NCBI GenBank assembly: GCA_963576475.1
Contig: OY754968.1
Span: 16,581,116 to 16,645,115, forward strand
Length of the DNA: 64,000 nt
Direction of reading: 5' to 3'
From: Molanna angustata
Taxonomy: Eukaryota; Arthropoda; Insecta; Trichoptera; Molannidae
The translations under genes were made by a program, and so were the position numbers. The notes under the pieces are model-generated. The model was not told the origin of the DNA and ran no database searches. It worked only from the letters and a program-made list of their open reading frames with translations. This document shows, in pieces, positions 11,441 through 23,368 of the stretch (the stretch's first letter is position 1; each line of letters begins with the position of its first letter).

Positions 11441-12266
11441 AAAAAATATTGGGTACCTACCAATTACAAAAAATGACCTCTTGAACATGAAAATCGAACA
11501 AATTCATTTTTATCATTTTTATTTGGCAATAGTGATATTTATTAGATCATATTACATCTTATAGAAATTGGTTAAATGTTTTTGAACCTTTCTTTTCCCT
11601 AATACAGCCACTTAGATTTTATTTCTTCCATAAACCAAAGCCAAGTAGCAGAAGAAAGGATATAAAAAGCAATAATTGACGGTCAAGACCCCAAAACTTG
11701 AACTTTTATGTGATCTTTTTTCCCAACTTTTCCGCAGAAGTCGCCTTATTTGAAATTAGGTACATAATGATGTCTGTATTATCCAATTGTGAAAGACGCA
11801 ATGAGACAACAGACCCACTACTACAAATCCCATCAAAAATCTTTTTCAACGAAAATTTCAAGAACCTATAAGTAACTGTAATATTTTGTAAAAAAAAAAA
11901 ACATTAACGTTTCTCGATTTAATGAGTAAGTACACTCCACCATTTTTCACAATATTATATTTTATCTTGCTATATTTGAAGCACTTATACATCTTTTTCA
12001 TTTTGGATCAATGTTTAATGTAAAAAGTTCTCAAATATGTGTGTTCTAAAATTATTGCTCCCAGTTAAAATTAAAAGATGTATACTTTGATGGTGAAGTA
12101 TGTATATCTCCAATAAGTTAATTTCATAATATCAGAAATTGTGACAATTCAAGTATTTAAAAAAAGTGAATAATGAAAGTCATACTCATCGCACGTTCTT
12201 GGGGAATCAAATTTACTATGCAAAAAGTATCATTTTTCTAATTGAGAAATATAAAAATAATATTCT
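11441..12266. other. AT-rich stretch
   Basis: Nothing recognised. It ends at the G-run that opens the hairpin element. Confidence 0.45.
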
Positions 12267-12267
12267 G

Positions 12268-12542
12268 GGGGGGCAAGTCTGGTCAACAGGCTTCCATCAT
12301 CAAAACCATCCATGTTTATATACCCATATCATGGATGGATTTGATTCCGACGGTTGACCGGACTTTCTCCCCAGGTCAAGCGGTGAAATCTAAACCCTCA
12401 TGATTACCCACATCATAGATAAAATTATCTTATGGAGTTGTATAATACCTTAATATATTATAGAACTCCATATGATAATTATATTCATGATATAGGTAAT
12501 CATGAGGGTTTTGATTTCATCGTAGGTCCAGACTTGCCCCCC
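12268..12542. mobile_element. Hairpin (foldback) MITE with G-run/C-run ends, copy 1
   Basis: The ends ggggggcaagtctgg (12268-12282) and ccagacttgcccccc (12528-12542) are perfect inverted repeats. The interior holds further inverted arms: accctcatgattaccca pairs with the segment near 12500, and ttatggagtt pairs with aactccata around a central A/T loop. A second small inverted pair (atccatg/catggat) lies in the left third, near 12308-12335. There is no coding capacity, so it is a non-autonomous foldback element. A second copy sits at 12634-12825 and a lone end at 15509. Confidence 0.8.
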
Positions 12543-12560
12543 AAAATTTATACAATGTTA

Positions 12561-13545
12561 TCCAACTGTCGATTTATTTTCATTTACATATCCACATAGT
12601 TTCAAGCCAAGATACGCGAGGTTTATGTGGTCAGGGGGGCAATTCCTGTCAAGTGATGGAATCAAAACCCTCATCATAACCCATATCATGGATAGAATTA
12701 TTTTATGGAGTTCTATTACATCTTAAGATATCTTATGATATTATAGAACTCCATAGCCTAATTATATCCACGATATGGGTTATCATGATGGTTTTAATTC
12801 CACTTTTTGACTTTACTCGCCCCCCAGATCTTTTTTTTCAACTTTGAAGCCAAAAAACACCAACATAAAGGTTTTCCAGCATATACATATGTTATATTAT
12901 ATATGGATGAACTTAGAATTCGGAGTAAAACATTAAGTGTGTCTGTATGTGTCCGTCCGTCCCTTATAACTTTTGATTCGCTTAATGAACAGAGCCCAAA
13001 ATATCAGAAAATATAGAAAGTTATAGGCCTACAAAACTTTCATTATAAGAATTTTTAATTTTTGTTCCAGTCAAGTGTGAAGTTTTTTGAAAAAGTTCCA
13101 GAGTTCCAAACTTTTTTTATAAAAAAAACATTTTTTGACGAATTTGTGTTTAACTCCCTTTTTTCCACATTTTCCAAAAATATCGAAAAACCCCGAAACA
13201 CCCCAACTAGATAATTTTATTTTCTACATTTTAAACTTTTTTGCCAATTTTTGCAAAAATTGATTTTAGTGACGACATTGTTTTGTCCGAATTTGTATGT
13301 CAGAAAACACAATATCTATATAATTTTTTCTTCATACAAACCAACAAGCTGTTTAAATATTCATGATAGGAAAAAGTCCTGACCTCCACGCTATCCTAAC
13401 TTGCATACATGTTTTGTATAGAAAACAAAATATTTTAAAATATCCAATAATTTGGATTAAATGGTTTATAATTTGATATGTATTCATTTTTCAACTATGC
13501 ATACTGTCGCCATCTACCATTGTGTCTCATGTGTTACATGCAAAT
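12561..13545 (+). mobile_element. Helentron-associated-like element, copy A
   Basis: It starts tccaactgtcgat at 12561 and runs through the shared block gccaagatacgcgag, a tgtgtctgtatgtgtccgtcc tract, and the block gagcccaaaatatcag...ataggcctac. It ends with ctcatgtgttacatgcaaatag. It shares this order with copies at 24.7, 42.4, 47.1, 62.0 and 63.4 kb. In better copies the start motif reappears inverted (atcgacagttgga) about 20 bp from the 3' end; here that motif is diverged. A hairpin MITE (12634-12825) interrupts it. No protein is encoded. Confidence 0.7.
12634..12825. mobile_element. Hairpin MITE copy 2, nested in a Helentron-like copy
   Basis: Ends ggggggc (12634-12640) and gcccccc (12819-12825) frame about 190 bp whose arms pair over most of their length (accctcatcataacccatat with atatgggttatcatgat, ttatggagttctat with atagaactccata). 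The flanking sequence joins into an uninterrupted Helentron-like copy, so the hairpin inserted later. It lacks the extra left-hand inverted pair of copy 1. Confidence 0.8.
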
Positions 13546-14253
13546 AGTAGAATAGAAATGTTTTAGCTGAATTTAATTTATTTTTGTATACATTTGCTAT
13601 AAAGATCTAAATTACACAGCGGTAAATGCTCTACCTATGTATGTACAAATTCTAATCCCTTATATATTTTACGAGTAACGAGTTAATGAATGCTTGTCCA
13701 TTTGTTAACCCTAAACGTAGGTTAGCTAAAATAGTATACCTCTAGTTTATCAGTTTAACCTTGAAGGGTACAGCAATAACTTTTGTTGGGTGGGTAAATA
13801 TATTATTCTCAAAATCAAAAGTTTTTATACCACCCAAATTGTTTTATTTGGATCCGCAGTGTCTGTACATTCTAGAAACAAACATTCTAGAATACAAGTA
13901 AATTTAAATGTAACGGTGTCAATTTTAAGATTTTATTTTACCATTACGACGACAGCATACATACATAATAATGATAAATAAAAAATCAAGAAAACAGAAA
14001 TTTGCACACTTGGCCACATTCGGTGGTTTCTCGAAATAACGAAGTCAAGATCAAAACCTAGAGTGTTCCATTTCACAAACACGTTAGACTCCTGCGAATA
14101 TACTGACGGAATAAATGGAAATCTAGCCAAAAATGGTGGCCAAGTGCCGTGTCTGGTGGCCGCCACTCAGCCACAAATGTTGCGATTGGTGGCCGCGTCT
14201 AGTGGCTTGACTCAATCAGTGTGGGGCCGCCCTTATTTTATTTTAGATACTTG
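13546..14253. other. Unassigned; short GC patch
   Basis: At 14125-14235 a GC-richer patch carries alternating ggtggcc and ggccgcc/gccact pieces that can partly pair. Two ttctagaa palindromes lie at 13870 and 13885. No gene is recognised. Confidence 0.35.
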
Positions 14254-14930
14254 TGTCTGATTTACACCAGTTTAGTTTTCAGGCAATTAGTTAAGTACAG
14301 TAGTGTTCATAGCCAGGACAGTAGCGAATCAACTCGACTTGCAAGCTGCCTTGCGAGTTGAACGAAATACAATCGCAACTTGCCGCGTGTAAACAGTCAA
14401 TTTAGTACAGTGAATACGTAAAAATAGAAGAACTTTAAAAGATTTTATCATCAAATATATGCGATGTTGTTCGTTCATCGCGACGAAACAAACGTACTTG
14501 ACTGTCTTTTGTGTAAACGGTCTCTGGCCATCAATTACCTGCCACTTGACTAAGCACTAAATGGTCACTGTCCATCAGTTACCTGCCACTTGACTAAACA
14601 CTAAACGGTCACAGTCCATCAGTTACCTGCCACTTGACTAAGCACTAAACGGTCACTGACCATCAGTTACCTGCCACTTGACTAAACACTTAACTGTCAC
14701 TGTCCATCAGTTACCTGCCACTTGACTTAACACTAAACTGTCACTGTCCATCAGTTACATGCCACTCGACTAAACACTAAACTTTCACTGTCCATCTGTT
14801 ACCTGCCACTTGATTAAACACTAAACTGTCACTGTCCATCAGTTACCTGCCACTCGACTTAGCACTAAATGGTCACTGTCCATCAGTTACCTGCCACTTG
14901 ACTTAACACTAAACTGATGTAAATCAGGCA
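14254..14930. mobile_element. TIR element enclosing a 44-bp tandem array
   Basis: About 23 bp at 14254-14276 (core ctgatttacaccagttt) return inverted at 14908-14930 (core aaactgatgtaaatcag) with two mismatches. Between them lie a unique left part with paired pieces such as tgtaaacagtc/gactgtcttttgtgtaaac, and the nine-unit array occupying most of the right half. No coding frame is visible. It fits a non-autonomous DNA transposon. No convincing target duplication was seen, so the superfamily is open. Confidence 0.6.
14529..14917 (+). repeat. 44-bp tandem repeat, nine units
   Basis: The unit starts catcagttacctgccacttg and continues with actaaacactaaac...gtcactgtc. Unit starts fall at 14529, 14573, 14617, 14661, 14705, 14749, 14793, 14837 and 14881, an exact 44-bp period with a last unit of about 38 bp. 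Units differ by a few substitutions. The last unit runs directly into the right terminal inverted repeat of the enclosing element. Confidence 0.95.
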
Positions 14931-15505
14931 TTATAAATATAAGGTTTTTTATCGTAACTGTTGAATTAGTTTATGATTTTATTAATCTGGGAGTTTTTGG
15001 AAGAATTTACAAATAATATACAAATACCGTATGTTGCATCGCACCGCTCGTAGAACGTTGTGTATTCAGAGGTGAAAACAATAACCTATACAATTTTATT
15101 GTTTCTACTCGCCGGAAAATTGTGCATTCAAAGGAACTAAATATTTGTGAAAATAGAAAAGTTATATATTCAAAAGAAAAAGTGAACGAAAATTTCGGGA
15201 AAACTTGAAGGTGTTACCTTATTTGTGGAAACTCGGAATTAAAAACATTTCTTTGTGATAGAGATACTTTTTCCGCTTAAAACACCTCGCGGTGGTTACC
15301 TCATATTTCCCGAGAATAACTCAATTTTACTGTTATGAAAAATTTAAATATACAAATTCATACCTCTCATAAACTGTAACTCGACACTTATAAGATAATT
15401 TAAAAAAATATATAAAGTATAACTAATAAAATATAAAAATTTTACACTTAATTGTTGATTCTTTTTTGTGTATAAGGATGAAAATGGACTTCACCCAGTC
15501 TTCCG
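14931..15505. other. AT-rich stretch
   Basis: No recognised feature. Confidence 0.45.
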
Positions 15506-15508
15506 ACC

Positions 15509-15645
15509 AGGGGGGCGAGTCTGGTCCAAAGGCGAAATCATAAAGTGAGTCTTTGTAAAAGTCTATGCAGTATCTTCTCCATCTTTCCAGGACCTTTTCA
15601 TATTTATCCAGGACTCGCCCATTTTCGTCTTCAACGCAGTATTAT
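15509..15645 (-). pseudogene. G-run MITE end next to an RT linker fragment
   Basis: The sequence aggggggcgagtctggtc (from 15509) resembles the left end of the hairpin MITEs without a matching right end nearby. From about 15645 down to 15545 the minus strand translates as VEDENGRVLDKYEKVLERWR and then YCIDFYKDS. This is the linker that precedes the RT domain in RTE/Jockey-type elements (the family usually shows a W..Y...LY pattern). Only about 30 codons survive. Confidence 0.55.
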
Positions 15646-15934
15646 CTTCGTAGTAAGTAAATAATATCGTCAGTGCCGATTATCGACCTGCTTCAAATGC
15701 AATGGAGAATTTCACCATACTATAGGTACATGTGTCGGTCAAACTGATACTAATTTCAAAAAGATAACTACAGCACCAAAATCTAATTTACTAATTTACC
15801 TCTTTTTACACTCTTGTTTTAAAAAAAGAGCCCATCAAATCACTGGCTTCTCCCGTTATTTTGCAAGACAGGCCTACTGCTGATTTAATCAGAAAGAGAG
15901 AGATGGGAAGTCGGTATGAAGAACGTGCGGAGTC

Positions 15935-16205
15935 AATGTTCTTCTTCTTATTCTTTAGCCTTCCTCCCTCCACTGCTGGATGTAGGCCACTTCCATTCTT
16001 TTCCATTCGTCTCTGTCTCATCCAGGTCCTTCCAGCATCCAGGTCCTTCCAGCTTGCTGAACCATGTCATCGGACCACCTTTTGGGGGATCTTTCGACAC
16101 TTCTATTTTTGGTCCAGGGCCTTCTCTGTAGGATTCTGGGTGCCCACCTAGTATCCCCCTGTCGAGCCATATGCCCAGCCCATTGCCACTTCAACCTTCA
16201 GAGGA
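15935..16205 (-). pseudogene. RT C-terminal fragment of an insect non-LTR element
   Basis: The minus strand reads GHMARQGDTRWAPRILQ and SVERSPKRWSDDMVQQAGRT, then MRQRRMEKNGSGLHPAVEG. This matches the GHVAR...W...GR...RW.DD tail common in Lepidopteran LINE remnants. A short direct duplication (ggtccttccagc at about 16024 and 16041) breaks the frame. Confidence 0.6.
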
Positions 16206-16849
16206 GTCAATAACTAATGAGAACCAAGGACCAAATGAAAAAGAAAAACAAATTGTAAGTAAGGTCCATGAAGACGAGGTTGATGATCGAAACTGTTTAT
16301 GATACTAGCCAGGCTTTGTAGGATTTATTAATATGACGGATATACTCATATATTCTCGAGGAAGGATCTGGTCAGAAAACCTCTGCATTTTTCAATGGCA
16401 AAGATAATTGTGATATCAATTAATTACAATTTTTGTTCAAATTTTCATAGCAAGCGGTCCATAATTACAAATAATTTGTAATTTGGAAAGTGGCTCTTAG
16501 TTAACAATAATTAATTACTCAATTAAACTCATCTATTTGTATTCCTTCCCCACTAATGTCAGTGCTTTGGAATTCCAGCACTGAATGATATAACCATTCT
16601 TTCATTTTAATTGCCTTTCAGGAGGGAGAATATCTCAGTTTTCAACAACTGAAGAATGGACGCTAACGACCAACAAACTTAGCTAACAAAATGAAATTTT
16701 ATTTTATTTTCATTCCATTATGGGACACTAAACGAACTTTAAAAGAAAATATTGTAAAAAATAATGAAACATCTTTTTTCTATGCGATATTTTTGTTTAT
16801 TTATAACTATTCCTATTTTTGTTAAAGCCTTTAAGAAGTTCTGTTATAG
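16206..16849. other. Unassigned stretch
   Basis: AT-rich, without recognised motifs. Confidence 0.4.
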
Positions 16850-17165
16850 TTATAGACGTTATGGTGCCTTACTATTGTTAGATTCCCAGTAGGTTAATTT
16901 TTTGCAGAGTTCTTGGTCATACCCCTGATGTTTCTCATTTAAAAAGATCTTAAAATAATGACAGTCCAACAGTGTGAATCTTCCCTTCACATTCATCGAT
17001 TGTTCTTCTTTTTTTGCACTATGGTGCCGAGGTAGCTAATTTAGAAGATTCCTTGAGCTAATTTTCGTGATATGCATTTTTTTATCGTCGCTCACTTAGC
17101 GTTCTGTGTAGGGGTCGTTTACAGTCCCCATATGCAGAGCGGGTGGGTGGTGGAAGTAGCGAATT
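16850..17165 (+). repeat. Dispersed repeat W, copy 1
   Basis: About 310 bp from gattcccagtaggttaat through gtgtgaatcttcccttcaca to catatgcagagcgggtgg recur at 36.2 and 58.4 kb. The block has no open frame and no terminal repeat that I can see. The family is not recognised. Confidence 0.7.
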
Positions 17166-18781
17166 CCTACTTGTTTAATTAATTTTATATTTAAAATTTA
17201 CATGCTTACTTTATAGGAAAAGGAATGAATTGAAATTTGCAGTTATATTTTTTGAAACTCAATTTTTACAAATGATTGAAATTAAATACCTATATCTCTC
17301 ATTGCAGTATATTTTTGCACACAGCTGTGCAAAAGAAAAGCTTGTAGTAAACTAATATAAATTATGCGATATTAATGATGATACTAGGGAGACATAGATA
17401 TTACATGTATATAAATATTGTTTAATCACATTATCACCAATGGCGTTACATCCCATCATGAGCCTTAGCCTCTTCAAAAAATTTCCGCCATTCCACTTGG
17501 TTCATCACCCTCACCTTTCAATTAGTTACACTGATGGCTTTCAAGTCCCTTTTTTCATCCACCTTAAATTATTAAATACAAAACATTTTTTACTATTTTG
17601 ACATGATATAACTTGTAATTTTTATTTTATATTTAAAATTTTGTATTTGTACAAAGTTATATGTTTTTTTTTACTTTAGAAACACGTAGGTATATCGTTT
17701 TTCATTTCAGCTGACTTCGTACATTTCCAGTGAAATTAGAAGTTTCTGTTTACTGTAAACTTTAATGTTTATTAATATGAGTTCCAAGATTCTAAAGCTA
17801 TTTTTCGGGATATAATCTCAGCTGCCAATTGTCAGTTTTCCAGCCATGAATATATCTCACTGAATTCATACTTTACACAATTTTGGTACCTACACCTACA
17901 ATATCGAAGAAATGACATGCAAACTTTCTCAAGTATCTTCTATAGAATTTTGTTCGTCTTCTATACACAAATTAAAACTTATCGTTCAAATAAATCAAAT
18001 ACTAACGATCAGACGACATCGTTTCTCTGCTGATTTAATCATAATATAACTGACTGGTCATAATGTGATATTTACCAGAGTACAATTAAACAGTAAAAAA
18101 ATTAAAACTAAAAATAATATCAACCAAAATTAACAGAACTTTACCATAATAATAGAACATACCTATGATTCATTGAGTAGTATATTGGTGGGATTGCCAA
18201 ATGCAGTAAATAAACACATTTAATACTTTCTTTTATGACACTGATTTTTCATAATTTTGTATTTTTTGCATTTTAAATCAACAATATTTTCAAGAATATT
18301 TTCAGTGTGATAATTACGAAAAAATAATTATGATGACAGTTTTGTAAATAAATTATTTTATATTTTTTAACAAAAGATCTTTTTTTTAATTTATATTTAA
18401 GTGTTAAAACAGAACAATTTAAGATTTTTTTCGTCAAAATCGAATGCCAAAAAAATTCGAAAATCTGTAATAACATATAGGTATACGATTATGGAAAACC
18501 TCTCTCAATTAGTAAAATAATACTACATAGGAGCTGAATGCCAAAAAGTAATCATCTTAATTTGTAAGACACTAATTTGTTTGCTCAAGATAGTACTTCT
18601 TTCTTATTCAAAATATAGATAATCTCTGTCGCGTCGAGTCATTGAATCATTCATTTCGCTTCTTCACTTACCTTTAAAGGTTATAACACTGTCATTTGTT
18701 CTGGCATTTATTTTATGAACGAAATCTAGTAAAAAATTTGGTTAAAGTCTTATTAAATTTAAACTTTGGCCTTCGTAGCAT
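17166..18781. other. AT-rich stretch
   Basis: No recognised motif, apart from short homopolymer runs. Confidence 0.45.
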
Positions 18782-18900
18782 GTTGCTTAGTTATCTGACT
18801 CCTGAGCGAAAGGTCCCGGGAGCGGCCCCCGACGGAAACACAGTTTCAAATTGTGTGTTGTGGTCTGGATCTATGAGACGATAAATCCTCAGAGGCTTTT
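18782..18900 (+). repeat. SINE family 2, old degenerate copy
   Basis: Pieces ttatctgactcctgagcgaa, aggtcccggg, ggaaacacagtttcaaattgtg and ctggatctatgagacgataaat match, in order, the family-2 SINE at 60.7 kb. The head lacks the A-box part, and the B-box region carries gagcggccccc instead of ttcgattcccgg. Confidence 0.65.
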
Positions 18901-19824
18901 CAAAATCAAATGTACTGATTTTTATTTCCTTTTTGCAGGACGATCCTATCGGCTGACTGGGCCCACATCAACTGATAAACAAAGAATGCCTGTTTCAGCT
19001 AAATTTGATTATAAAACTGATTGAGTACCTACTTCTCTGCCGAAACATGGTACAGGTATGTAACAAGGAAGACTTGGTTGTGGCAAATGACGTGGCAATT
19101 GCTGCTGCAATGTACCTATTGGAGTGGAAGGGCAACATGTATGTCCGGACACGTTAAGTAAGTATTGAGTTCTACAATATCAATGTCAACAATATAGAAA
19201 TAACACAATATTTTTTGTGATATTGCGTACAAAAATTCTCGCATTTATTTTCTTCATCTCATCTTGGTCTAGCTATGTATTGGTTCACTAATACTTTGAT
19301 CTTACATTTTTAATAAAACAATCCAACTAACAATGGTCAGACGGCCCCATAAAAATCCGATGTAATATTTTTTTTTGACAAATGTGTAAGATAAGGTAAA
19401 GTAAACGAATAGGATCAACAATGTTATATATTTAATTCTAAATCGTATAAGTAATATATATTATAATAAGTCTTAGGGGAGGATACCCATGTAATGGACA
19501 TTTTTGAGAAATGTCTCAGAACTCATTTATTTTTAATAGTCCAGGAATGATAGTTGCATATCCTCAAATAACGTAGTTTGAAAAACCTTGGTATGCGCTA
19601 GAGAATACTTTTAGTTGTATATAAATGTAATTAAATTTATAAAATATATCCGTTAAATGGAAAATTTTCCATACGACCATGAAGCGGGCACAATAATGAT
19701 AAGACTGTGAATACAATTAAGAATTATTAAAATTTAATACAATGAAACATTTTAATAAAAGTAAATTAGTTGAACATTGTTATTAGTTGAACTGGGAAGA
19801 CAAGGAATAAAAATAAATTGAATA
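18901..19824. other. Unassigned stretch
   Basis: AT-rich, with no recognised feature. Confidence 0.4.
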
Positions 19825-20180
19825 AACTTAAACCACCTCCGTTTTGCAGATGACATAGTACTTATAAGTGATGATCTGGAAGAACTTCATATTATGATAA
19901 AAGAACTCCACGATGCTTCCCTAATGGTCGGCCTGGAAATCAATATTAACACTAACGGCCTGGAAATCAATAGTAACTAACAGCACTATCACAATTGATA
20001 ATAAAATCATTGAAGCTGTTGGAGAATACGTATACCTTGGACATGAGATAAATTTATGAAAGGATAACCAGACAACAGAAATACCCAGAAGGATCGGACT
20101 AGGTTGGGCAGCCTTTGGGAAACTTAAACATGTCCTAAAAAACAGAGAAATTCCCACATGTCTGAAAAGAAAAGTGCCCA
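19825..20180 (+). pseudogene. Non-LTR RT fragment with FADD box
   Basis: Translation reads LNHLRFADDIVLISDDLEEL and GLEININ; then, after a frame change, IEAVGEYVYLGHEIN, RIGLGWAAFGKLKHVLKN and REIPTCLKRKV. This is the catalytic FADD box and the downstream YLG block. A 16-bp piece, cggcctggaaatcaat, is duplicated at 19929 and 19957 and breaks the frame, and an in-frame stop follows the YLG block. The fragment at 34.3-35.1 kb belongs to the same lineage (shared AAF.KL..VLK). Confidence 0.8.
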
Positions 20181-21594
20181 TAGGCCCAGTCGCCCAAATA
20201 AATAAAATGTCTGTGTGCATAGGTGTTATTTGTACTGTTGTTACATATTTATTTACCTATTTTTTTATTTATTTATTTATATATTTCTTTTTCAAAAAAC
20301 ACATCAATTTAAACAAGATAATATATACAAAATAATGTATAATATATTGTAATATTCAAACAAAATAAAATAATGAATTTAAAAATATGCGATTTAAACA
20401 CTTGGAACACTGAAGAAAAAATGTAAATTTCTCTGACATGGTCAAATGCAGGTGGTGCGACAGACATGTTTCTGTGTGGATTGGCGTAGTGCTAAGCGTG
20501 TTTTATAAAGAGCGAATAAAAATATTCTTGTTCTAACCGAAACCGAATCGCTTCTGTCCGTTTCATGAGTGTATTATAATGAATAGGATGGCTTAATATT
20601 GCCTACGATATCTCTCGTAATACGAACCAAACTCTACATATACATGGACTGAATGTTAAAAAACTCTATATTTTTTCCATCAACACGCATCCACAATTTA
20701 GGTCTGGATATATTTTCATCACTGGGTCACACACGAGGTTTTTTCGTAAACGGTACATAAGTCCCATACATATTTGTATACCCAGTATAAACCTACGATT
20801 GATTATCGGGTCCTTCGAACCCAGTCAAGTGGGTAAGCGTCCACTTGGCAAACTGATTTAAACCTCTACAATGATGTATGCACGGTATAAATAAAAAGGT
20901 TTATAAAACCTGAATATAAGGAATAGGAAGAATCAAACAAATGAGCGGTCGACTTGAGGAATCAACTTAAGACAAGTAAAATGTGTAGAAGGATCACTTT
21001 TCTATGGAACGTATATTTTTCTTCAAAATCCTTTTAATTTTTACAAATTTTGTTTATCAATAGATGAGTTTTTATTTGTGGTAACTTCATACTATTACTT
21101 AGTTGTTATATGGCTCAAATATGCCTTCTCCATATTCAAGTCTATACTGGTATTCAGACCGTCTGCGTCGGAGAACTACATCAAAATCCTATGTAGAAAG
21201 GAATTTCCCAGGTTAAAGCCAAAATCGGCTTCGGAAGAAACTAACACGACACTTTAAGAATAAGAATAAAAAAATACTTGGCTTTGTTCATTCTACTTCT
21301 TTCTTGGCCAATTTCTATCCACTCCTTGACGAAGGCTTTTTCATCCACTCCCTCGTCTCTCAGTCCAATTCAGTCTGTTTTGTTTTTTCTAATAATTCAA
21401 AATACATAAAAAAATCTAATTATAATCAATCGGACTATATCAATTCTTTTATTAAAAATAAGAAAATCTTTATTTGACAGTGATAATTTTAGTAAGTTAT
21501 CCATGCAATGTTTATAATTAAGTAAAACTGCTTATTAAAGATATTTGCATTATTTATTTAACAGTGGCAAATAACGGAATACTTTTAAAACTAA
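20181..21594. other. Unassigned; starts with a T-rich tract
   Basis: The T-rich tract at 20255-20290 (tttatttatttattta) could be the reversed tail of a minus-strand LINE. No RT motif was recognised in the 500 bp beyond it. Confidence 0.35.
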
Positions 21595-21821
21595 ACAATC
21601 ATAACACAAACAACGTACATTTACACTAGCATAAAAAACAGAATGCTTAAATCAAAACATTAACAACACGAACATCGTACATTTACACTAGCATTAAAAC
21701 AGAATGCTTTTAAATCAAAACTATAACAACACAAACACCGTACATTTACACTAGCATAAAAAACAGAATGCTTTTAAATCAAAACTATAACAACACAAAC
21801 AACGTATATTTGCACTAGCAT
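21595..21821 (+). repeat. Tandem repeat, about 63-bp unit, 3.5 copies
   Basis: The core cgtacatttacactagcat occurs at 21614, 21676 and 21739, with a variant at 21803, so spacing is 62-64 bp. Between the cores lies an A-rich segment containing aacagaatgctt. AT-rich and non-coding. Confidence 0.9.
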
Positions 21822-22324
21822 ATTTTGTGTCCATACAATACCATATTTATCAAATAATCATATCGTAGCAAATGATGCCAAGGTATTATAAATAATGATT
21901 TATTATTATTGGTAATCGCTGAGATAACTTCATTTATTCTCAAGATGAACTGTCAAGATATACACGAACTTCCATCACACCTACGCACGCATCAATCAAA
22001 CTGTACGTAAGTAGGTAGGTACCTGGTACATACCTTCATCTCTCATCTTCTTTATTCCGATATTTTCATACTTAACAAGTGACAAATTATTTATCACCAG
22101 AAATTATCTGAAAATTCACCCGAAAGTACTCTAATAGTATATTATTTTATAATAATTATAGGTACAACGAGAAATTGATAGGTTTGCCGGAATGACGAGG
22201 GAAACTGTATCAAAAACAATATATGATTAATTACATCTTTATGAAGATGAAATTGATGTATATTTTTCATACTAGTAACCAGATGAATAAGCACCTTCAG
22301 GGCTAACGATTTACTGTCGACTGA
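21822..22324. other. AT-rich stretch
   Basis: Nothing recognised except several aggtaggtacctgg-like pieces near 22010-22030. Confidence 0.4.
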
Positions 22325-22845
22325 TTTATTTATTTATTTTCTTTTGGAAGCTACAGCTCATTTACAGTTTAATGATACAATATTATTTTTACTGTGTTAG
22401 AGCCAAAAAAAAGCATTCCATCAACAAAATATAAAAACAAATAACATAAAATAAAAACATTTATACACACACCTTCATACACACCCTCACACACACACAT
22501 ACATACATATATATGTACATACATTCATACACATACATACACACATATTTACAACAACTAGGGATGGGAAGAGAAAGGAAAGAAGAGAAGAGAGACTAGG
22601 AGGACAGGATAGAGGGATTTTGGTTGCGCCTTCAGAACATCATGTCTAAATCTATAATATTTCGCGTTGAATATGTATGTCTACCTCAGCTGAAAATGTA
22701 TTGTTATATTGGCTGAATATGCGTGTAATTGTGGCATTTTTCCTGATATTTGCTCTATTTGTTGGAACATGAAGTAATTGAGGTCTACTAACCATTCTAC
22801 CTGATTGAAGGATACGTAATAAACATAATTGATTTTGCACTTCAA
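22325..22845 (-). pseudogene. Non-LTR 3' end (CR1/Jockey-like), with UTR
   Basis: On the minus strand, 22830-22660 translates as LCLLRILQSGRMVSRPQLL and VPTNRANIRKNATITRIFSQ, resembling the VP.HRT......P..R....YN end of CR1/Jockey ORF2 proteins. Downstream on that strand are a G/A-rich region, a dinucleotide/tetranucleotide patch (22470-22545, ACAC/ATAC) and an A-rich end (tttatttatttatt at 22325 on the plus strand). Confidence 0.5.
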
Positions 22846-23365
22846 TTACTAACTACCTTTCGTCGTCTTGTTGGCAATTAAAATGACTATGTTTTTATTC
22901 ACCTTTTGGTCATCATGCTATTCCTAATTGTTCAAAGACGGATATAAATTATTTCGTATGTTAGTAGGTACTAAAAATTATAATTGAGAGCACGATTAAT
23001 CAACAATAGTTTGCATCACACGTTTTATATCATTTATTATTATTATGATATTTAAAGTGGATAATAAACATAAACACTGCCTTGCGCCTTGTACAAGTGT
23101 CGAGATTATTGCCGTTTGTCAATTTCATCCAGCCAACCACTGTTTTCAGCCAAGATTTCCGTAATAAATAGTTTTAAATAAATTTCTCCTCTGCTTGGGA
23201 TCAAACATAAGACGCCCGCAGAGAAACCAAACGGCTAACCAAATTTTTCAAGTTGGTCGACACCACTCGTTCAATGACTAAAAATAGGAGAATTCACCTG
23301 CCTTTAAATTTTTTTTGTCCAATCAAAAATACATTAAGTAATGTTGTTGTAATTACAAATCAACT
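22846..23365. other. Unassigned stretch
   Basis: It contains the diverged partner (about 23089-23135) of the short repeat at 8.87 kb. Otherwise nothing. Confidence 0.35.
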
Positions 23366-23368
23366 CAC

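Noticed and set aside
13868..13895. Heat-shock element (two ttctagaa palindromes)
   Set aside because: The modules are not in the contiguous alternating nGAAn register, and no gene follows.
14529..14917. Possible CRISPR array
   Set aside because: Units are contiguous at exactly 44 bp with no unique spacers, and the context is a eukaryotic TIR element.
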